Part shown: positions 56,635 through 64,000 of the stretch, piece after piece
Numbering within the stretch: the first letter of the stretch is position 1
Layout of the letters: each line of letters begins with the position of its first letter
Source: Typha latifolia
Taxonomy: Eukaryota; Streptophyta; Magnoliopsida; Poales; Typhaceae
NCBI GenBank assembly: GCA_019914945.1
Contig: CM034099.1
Location: 21,168,704-21,232,703 of the forward strand
Length of the DNA stretch: 64,000 nt
Direction: 5' to 3'
Program-made: the position numbers and the translations under genes
Notes under the pieces: model-generated
The model's database searches: none
What the model was told of the DNA's origin: nothing
What the model saw: the letters and a program-made list of their open reading frames with translations, nothing else

Positions 56635-57547
56635 ATTTGAGAACAATAGATGCTGTAACAGAGGCTAATGTATATTTTCATTTTTCTCGGTTATACCATA
56701 TGTTCTTTTTTCCTTTTCCTAATGTTACACTTTTTAGTTGTAAATCATGAGGGGCATGAAACTGCTCGTAAAGTGTCTTCAAGGTTCTAGTGCCAGTAGT
56801 TTTTTCAGATAAAATCTCGAATTGTGACTAAGGATTTCACAATCTCCTTATAATCCCATCTCTTTTCTCTGGTTTTCTGTTGATTCTGAGATGTCTTTCA
56901 TCTTCCACTGGCAGTAAAACTCCACATCTAATTAACTAATTCCATCCTTTTGATGCAAGGAAGAGGCCATCACCTATCTGATGGATAACAGCACGTCAAT
57001 ATACTAACATTATATGAATGGACAATCCAAACTCCGTTTAACATTATATGAATGGACATTATATGAAATTTACATCACTATTCCATCTTATCCGTAAGCA
57101 TACTAGTTTATCCACAAATACTTCTTAAAGAAAAAGTATAAAACTTCTGAGGTTTTCTTTTCTTTTTGATAACAGAGATAGATACAATTTGTTGAAGCCC
57201 GACATAGCAGTAGATAAGACCACTCCCTATTCACTACACAGGGAGTTTTTGGATTATATGTGAAATCCGGTAGTGATCATATCATTCTCTAGTTGGAAAA
57301 CTTGAATGATTTTCACCACCATGAAGCTTGAACAAAGCTGCCAAAGATGACAAGATCGTCATTTATGCATGCAAATTAAATAACTTAACAAGTTTTAAGA
57401 AAGCGAAACACTAGGTGAAGTTCTGTTGATTCTATTTAAAACTATATACTATGACATGAAGATGTGAACGACTTTAAGAAGTTTGGTTTATTTCAGGATT
57501 AGAAAGGTGTTAATGCTCACCTGCAGGAGATGCACTGAGGTCTGGAT
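56635..57547. other. Intergenic, 3' ends of AP2 and HVA22 genes
   Basis: The two genes converge here. The stretch is AT-rich, with the duplicated words AACATTATATGAATGGACA near 57008 and 57040. Nothing else is supported. Confidence 0.5.
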
Positions 57548-60304
57548 TTAATATCGGTAATCCTCGTCAAAGAATGTAGAACTTTGATTCCACGATTTTG
57601 ATTCTCTTTCAACCTCTACCTCTTGCAAGATTGAAGGCTCTTTGACCCTAGAATATGATGCCCTTCCAGTCTGCACAAAAAGCACATCGTTTTAACTTCA
57701 TGAAAGCATGACAATGAGCTGATATATTCGGCAAAAGTGAACTAAAATAATATTGGTAACAATTCAAAAAGAAAGACTGCGGCAGCAATATTAAGATTCC
57801 CCTCTGAGGACATCAGAATTAACATCAGTAACTATTTAATTCACTTGTCGCAGTGAAGGAAACTCATGTGCATTAAAAAATTTCAGCCACTGCAGAGCCA
57901 GAGTTGCTTTGAAAATAAATACTAATGAGTCAATACTATGGTTCTAAAAAGGTGTCCAGAGATGTTGAAATTTAATTCAAATGCTACCTTCTAATGACAA
58001 TAACTATTTATATCCGACAATTTTGCTACAAAAAGAAAAAGGAAAAAAAAAAAAGAATGTCACAGTATTATGTTATTTAAACAAGCATACCTTGCTTATG
58101 AGCTCCTCAAATGCCTCTGGTCCATTCTGTTCAATATATCTTTCTGCAACTGATAATATATCAGGTCTTGTGGAAATATTTCTTCTTGGGATGTGAAAGA
58201 TGTTTACTATTTGTTGTTCCACAAATAGTGGCCTCACAAAATGCTGATAAACATATGCAGCTCCATTAAAGTAGGGTAAGACCAGCCAACAGTTGAAGAA
58301 GAATTTTACATAGGACCAAAAAGGAAGCCTGCAACAAGCATTACATAATGTTGCAGAATTAAACTAAACTCCAATCTCACTAAAGTACAAGGTACTTGGT
58401 AATAATAGAGAGCGAAAAATCCCCATGGAGATGCTGTCTATCGAGGCCATCAACCTCCATCCTTCTCGGCATTCTTATCCAATTGCGCCGAGGTCACAAT
58501 CATCTCAATCCCCCCCTTCTCCTCAGCATGCAGTAGATGTCAATGGTCGTTCCATCCATCATGGCAGTTACCCCAACCACTACGACAGCAATGATAAAAT
58601 GGTCAACCAGGACATGACTTCTTGCGTCTATGTTTCTTTAACTTCTAAACTCTACCTTATTTATCTAAAAATAAGAAGGAAAGTATAGAGGGGCAACTGA
58701 TCCTGCCAAGATCACAGCCATCACCACACCTCCTCCTTAGCAAGTACTAAATGGCAATAGCCGCCACCATGGCAGCCAACCCGACAGCTACGGTGACAAC
58801 TGTAAGATGGTTAGATGTTGTTGGCAAAGGAAACCCAAAATGGTCGACCATGACTTCTTGCATCTTCTATGCCATTTACTAAGATATAATAGTATATTGC
58901 ATATTATATTACAAATAGTACTTCGTGAGCAGAAAAGTAGCAGTTTACTCGCTTATTAATCAGCTCTTGTTGTTGTGGGCATTTTGTGTCAGGTGGTGAC
59001 TCAAAATTATAGCAAAGAGATTGAACACAATTTCTTCAGGAATTTATCCTATAAGCCCCAAGAAGTGTTCAATTACATGTATCCATTTTAATATACACAC
59101 AGAGACGTATGCAACAAAAGACATGCAAAGATTAACACATATATCTTCATATATTTATGTCGCCTCCTTAGGTCTAAAATCTGCATAAATTTAACCATCC
59201 AAATATGAGAATTCCTTTATTGCATCTATCAATCCCATGACTAAATGACCAAACTAACTAATTTTTGATACAGTAGATAAGCAAATTTCCCCTGTGAAGT
59301 AGAATCTAAATATGTCAGCTGTAGTGCAGAATATATAGATAGTGTATGATGCAAACATTTTGAATATTAATCATTATAACTTGCAACTAAAAGGCTTCAT
59401 TCTGATGAGCAGTTGCATCCTATGTGTTCAGCATATGCATATAGTGTATCATACTTTGATTGGGACAGAAGAGGCAACAAATGATAGGAGCATTTACCAT
59501 TCAATTATAGTTGCAAAAGTAAGTTCAAACAACGTGAGAAACGAGTATAACACCCAATAAGTGAGCCACTGCTGATCATCGACAGGGGATTTCGTTTCTA
59601 TTGCCTGGATTGAAGCATACCTACCAAGGCACCAACAAAACACACATTCTCATTACACACAAAAAGATTAAAATTCCAGCATCTTATAGAGATGAAATTA
59701 TCAATGCTACTTACAGTGGATAAACAAGTGTGACTAATGGCCTGCAGATGAAACAAAGATATATATATAGTTAGCATCACAAGAAAACCAAATAAATGTA
59801 AACGTTACAATTGAACAGCCTATTGATCGAAGGAAAAATAAACAAGAAAAGATCATCTGTGTGCACATAGTGCAACACACTGCACTTGCAAAGAAGCCAT
59901 CCAATTCCACAAGTCTGAGCAGAGAATTTGAAAAGCTACATCTTTTGCATCATAGAATCGACCAAACAAGGATTAAACATGACAAAGAGAAGATGGCGAA
60001 AGAATCTTCAGCCCATTAATCCGGCAATTATTCTTCAAAGTTGCCATTAAGTTACATAAAAACGCGTTTTCAATTGGCAATTCTGATCTCCATAGAGGGA
60101 AAACAGAATTACAACAGCGGAATAATTAAAAGAAGTACAATTACATAATGGAACCCATGAATTCTGTGGCTTAAATCACCGAAAAGAAATACGATTATGT
60201 AATGGAATAGTATCTAAAAAGTAAAATTTATATAGGCAAGACGCTTACCCAGCAAGAACATCGAAGTTCTTGGCTATCACTGTGAGGAACGATCGCGAGT
60301 CCAT
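57548..60304 (-). CDS. HVA22: HVA22-like (TB2/DP1, REEP family) protein
   Basis: These ER membrane-shaping proteins are often induced by ABA or stress in plants. Five exons (60304-60249, 59741-59715, 59620-59498, 58328-58091, 57670-57548) give 188 residues. The protein begins MDSRSFLTVIAKNFDVLAGP and continues LVTLVYPLYASIQAIETKSP, DDQQWLTYWVLYSFLTLFEL and LPFWSYVKFFFNCWLVLPYF, forming the hydrophobic hairpins of the TB2/DP1 domain (about 18-110). NGAAYVYQHFVRPLFVEQQI, FHIPRRN and AERYIEQNGPEAFEELISK resemble HVA22a. The C-terminal tail is charged and ends FDEDYRY. Exon 2 is only 27 nt. Intron 3 (1.17 kb) contains repeated low-complexity DNA. The 5' leader has a CT run. Confidence 0.93.
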
Positions 60305-61082
60305 CTCTCCTCGGCCAAATCCCTTCTCTCTCTCTCTCTCTCTCTCGATCGAAAGAGAAGCGTTCTCGCACTACTAAAAGAGGGTCCTTTTAGCATAGAA
60401 GGAAAGGGCTCAGATATTACATTAGCGGATCTCCTGCAATTACAATAATATCCCTGCAAAAGTTTCGGAGCAGAGGAAGCTCGAGAGATAAAGCAAGGGT
60501 GACAATTGTCAATTTACATGCAATGATATATAAATACTCTGTCAATCCTAACCTATTCCGTCAATTATCATTTTTTTTCTTTTAAAGAAAGTAATTAAGC
60601 ATTCACTATATGGAAAGTGCATCTTTAGTATAATTTTGCTGTACATAAAAGATACTACGGTAAAAGAATATATTCTCATAATTCTAACAACGTTAATTAT
60701 CTTATAAATTATTGCTCATTTCTACATAAACTCTCATATTTATTCATTTATTTTATAATAGTTCTGGTTGCCAGATGAAAATTTAAAAAATATTATTTAC
60801 CTTAATTTCTTTTTCTCTCTACAATAAAATTACTTCAATACTCAAAATACGTAAAATTAAACACATAATATTTTGAAACAGACAACTAATGAAAAGAGAT
60901 CTTTGAGAGATTTTATATAGTTAACGGAGTATTAAAAAAGAAGTTCTATATAAAAATAAACATTATTATAATTTCCAAAGTTTGCATTCCGTAATCTATG
61001 AGAGAGAGAGAGAGTAGCTTACACTACACAACAACAGTACTCAGGTTGGCACTTATTTGTGGAGCCAGGTGGCCTAAACCAA

Positions 61083-61121
<39 letters not shown>

Positions 61122-62935
61122 TATATATGTATATATGTACAAATTCTAATAATTAATGTTCTTCAAACTTATTTATTGACTATTACATAGATAGAGCTGA
61201 GACTAGATAGAGAGACTCCAGTTTGAAACACAGGCTATATTGCATCCAGTGAAACACAGGCTATATTGCACGGTGGTCCTCTCAATTGCTGGACCACACT
61301 GAAGCCCTGAAACACAACTCAGGCTCAGTGATTACTTGTCATGTGTTACTTGTCCTAACTCGAAGGTGTATACTGAGAAATGGATGAGCACCATTTGTCC
61401 GAGGAGACAACAGCATTACTACTTGAACTTTAGAGGTTTACCAAACTTTGTACGGGGTTGGGTGACGTGGCAATACCGCACACGTGGCTCCAAATTAGTG
61501 GTTAGGGTGCTTAACTTTCGATTGACAGATATCAAGAAGATCGTTGGGGAAGATGAAGAAGCTAGTGGAAACCTAATCGATGTGAATCTAGTGAGATGCC
61601 ATGCATACGACGATGACCCAAGTGGCTAGAAAGTTATAACAACGAGAGAGAAAGGTAGGAAGACGCCATATATTTCTTCATATTTTAGTCTCTGCAAATT
61701 TGTTCTAATGCATCTTAACCTCTCCTCAATGAGATCGCTTGTAAAGGAGTCATCTTATGCTAGCTGTTGGCTTTGTCAGTGCTGCTGCTGCTCCTGCAAC
61801 TAGATGCGTTTCCTGAGCTGCTCTTTTGATGCATAGAGAAGGAGCTCTTCCTGGCAAGGACATTATATGTAAGCATTATATATATATATATAAGCTCAAC
61901 CAACAGCAGTAAGATATTAATATTTGGTTGCATTCTTAGACGATTTTTAGCTACATTACTGATCCATTCGCAGCCAATTCTTGAAACTAGTTCTTTATTG
62001 GACCTTTTCTTTTCTCTTTCAAACATGTATAAAAACTTGAATTTACAAGGTTATATATAGATCAACGTTTATTCAAACTCATTCTATAGAGGATCTTAAT
62101 TAGTATCCTGCATATTTTTGAAGCACATAAAACCTTTATTTCTCAATATACTACATGAAAAGCACCCTACCATCAGTGATTATTCCAGTCTTTTACCACG
62201 GGATAATGTAAATAGCCATGAACTATCACCTAAAATGACAATACAAGTGTTTGCTGAGATCATATATTTCTTTAAAGATTAAAGTTAAAGTCTCAATCTC
62301 AACATATCGATGATAGCTCTCATCTACCTATAGAGAAGAACAACAAACTTTACTTGCAAATTATTTATCGCGAACGATAACCATGCACATTGATTGAGAT
62401 TTATATTAATGCTATGATCTCATAATGCTACTTCAAAATTAGTTGATACTCTATTGGAGGTCGAGATATCACTGACCTCCACTGCCATACATCTACTTCT
62501 TAACCATTTTAAGAAACAAAAGAATATTTTCGATGTGTTGAAATCTACATACATTCCTGCACAGTCCAAAGAATGTAGCTTTTATCATCAACCCATCAAA
62601 CAAAAATCACACTGCAACCTCGAGGAACAAAAAGAGCAGCAGGCAATGAAAGCTGAGGCAAAACTTTCTGAAAAGAAAAAGAGGAAAGAAAGAATTATAA
62701 GCATGCACTGAGAAAAGTTTCTCTGGTTTCACCACAAAGCTGCCGAGGCTCAAACATGCATAAAGAGAAAAAGTAGATCACCTTCAACAGCCATTGACAA
62801 TCGACAAAATCTAACTCTATTTGCTTCATGTTCATAATATCCAGTCTTCTATAGTAATAACAACAGTAATATATATTAAACTACTAACTAATAACAGATT
62901 AGAAGTGCATGGTATAAAGTATAAGCCAAAACTAA

Positions 62936-62973
<38 letters not shown>

Positions 62974-63643
62974 GAGGAAGAAGCATTTATGTATCATCTG
63001 TGAAGTGTTGGAAGAGGGAGTGACAAGTCCCATTCTTGTAAGATAGTAAGAGAGAGGGGGGGAGCTCAAAAGGGGATAAGGGCACATGTGGTTAGGGTTA
63101 CTCGATGCAACTCGCATTCAGCTCAACATGTGACAGCTCTAATAAGGAACAGAACAACCGACAGGTCTAGCCTGGTGTTATACTCATTTGGCCTTTTCCC
63201 CCATGCTCCTTGTTCGCATCCATCTTGCACACCCTGTAAGAAGGGGTGAGCCCACTCACACACACACCCAAAAATAAAGAAGGCAACCCTGGAGCTCAGA
63301 ACTCATTGCCAAACAGCCATTATGGTATATATCAGCTTACATGAAAGCAATGTTCCCCTTAGTATAGTATAGATATGAATTATTTTTAACAGGTAAGACT
63401 CACATAACTTGCATATATATATTTAAGTATTATACGTATGTCCGTGATGATATGTTTATTTTTATTTTATTTATTCTTAATATGCTGGAAAGGTTAGAGA
63501 TGCCCATGCCATCTACCAGAAAAATCATTGATCTGATGACTGAGTGAACGAAAAAGAATCGTAGTTGACTCACTGTTGAAGTCGATCACCTACTGGTTCT
63601 CATTGGCTGAGAACATCTGGATCCTTCTCTTTCTCATGTGCTC

Positions 63644-63697
<54 letters not shown>

Positions 63698-63720
63698 CTA
63701 TACATTCTATTATTGAGAAG

Positions 63721-63796
<76 letters not shown>

Positions 63797-64000
63797 GTGT
63801 TAATGTCTGGAGGAGTGTCGGTATGCATTGGTGACCTACGGTTGAAAAATAAAAACGTCCAATTTCCATGGACATCTTAATTCCAACCAACCGTTGAGTA
63901 GGAAATGGAGTTCACTTAGCAATGAGATGTTAACAAATATGAGAAGTGTATCACATGATAATTTTTTTTTTGTTGAATCAAAAGCTCACCATTATGGTCT
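60305..64000. other. Intergenic AT-rich and simple-repeat-rich DNA
   Basis: It starts with the promoter of the HVA22 gene. CT or GA microsatellites occur at 61086-61119, 62941-62970, 63648-63694 and 63724-63792. A 20-bp direct repeat (GAAACACAGGCTATATTGCA) lies at 61225 and 61251. The frames at 61336-61629, 61760-62026 and 62454-62711 resemble no family and have no clear splice context. I see no supported gene. Confidence 0.45.
63648..63792. repeat. Two long (CT)n microsatellites
   Basis: CT runs of about 47 bases (63648-63694) and 69 bases (63724-63792) are separated by about 29 bases of unique DNA. They are the longest simple repeats in the window. Confidence 0.95.

Noticed and set aside
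61336..61629. Plus-strand open frame of 97 codons
   Set aside because: No family resemblance, no promoter or splice context, and it lies in AT-rich repeat-containing DNA.
61760..62026. Minus-strand open frame ending in a Ser-rich stretch, with a TTGCCAG that could be an acceptor
   Set aside because: Low complexity, an (AT)n-derived segment in the middle, and no partner exon found.
63580..63660. Possible MIR156-like hairpin near GGTTCTCATTGGCTGAGAAC
   Set aside because: Only a 6-bp stem with a 7-base loop, and no 21-nt sequence matching miR156 or another family I know.
63638..63890. Open frames of Ser-Leu or Arg-Glu repeats
   Set aside because: They are translations of (CT)n/(GA)n microsatellites.

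Overview
This window is nuclear DNA from a flowering plant, most likely a monocot. The genes have spliced exons with GT..AG borders, AT-rich intergenic DNA and many long (GA)n, (AT)n and (GAA)n tracts. The encoded proteins are plant families: the shared second subunit of RNA polymerases IV and V, HD-Zip I, PRE/ILI HLH proteins, an AP2 factor with a 9-nt micro-exon, HVA22 and MIR395. The PRE/ILI proteins look most like the rice ILI type. The species cannot be named from sequence alone. There are eleven convincing protein-coding genes plus one Pro/Ser-rich gene of unknown function.

Layout from left to right: an LTR-like repeat inside an intron (1-2265); NRPD2 lacking its N-terminal exons (+, 2266-7251); a tail-to-tail Pro/Ser-rich gene (-, 7990-10434); a duplicated MIR395 locus with three intact hairpins and one dead one, split by LTR-like insertions (about 11540-17690); a secreted aldose 1-epimerase (+, 18178-20296); an HD-Zip I factor (-, 22442-23280); a PRE/ILI HLH gene (-, 24960-25366); alpha-tubulin (+, 29269-30803); an F-box/kelch gene of SKIP11 type (+, 36401-37696); a second PRE/ILI gene (+, 43220-43576); an orphan exon-like ORF (-, 46063-46383); ribosomal protein S9 (-, 46545-48935) head-to-head with EB1 (+, 49541-52945); a double-AP2 factor (+, 53740-56634); and an HVA22 gene (-, 57548-60304). 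The last 3.7 kb is AT-rich and simple-repeat-rich, with no supported gene.

The genes do not form a pathway. Two are microtubule genes (alpha-tubulin and EB1) and two are PRE-type HLH growth regulators, but nothing in the sequence shows that they are controlled together. The most interesting part is the MIR395 region. A promoter-plus-two-hairpin unit has been duplicated. One hairpin has lost its mature arm and LTR-like DNA sits inside the second unit. Other points worth checking are the AP2 micro-exon with its divergent first AP2 repeat, the S9/EB1 bidirectional promoter, the E-box/G-box cluster upstream of the second PRE gene, and the unexplained exon-like ORF next to S9.

Protein family assignments come from recalled family sequences, not from a database search. 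Exon borders were placed by reading frame, GT..AG consensus and family alignment.
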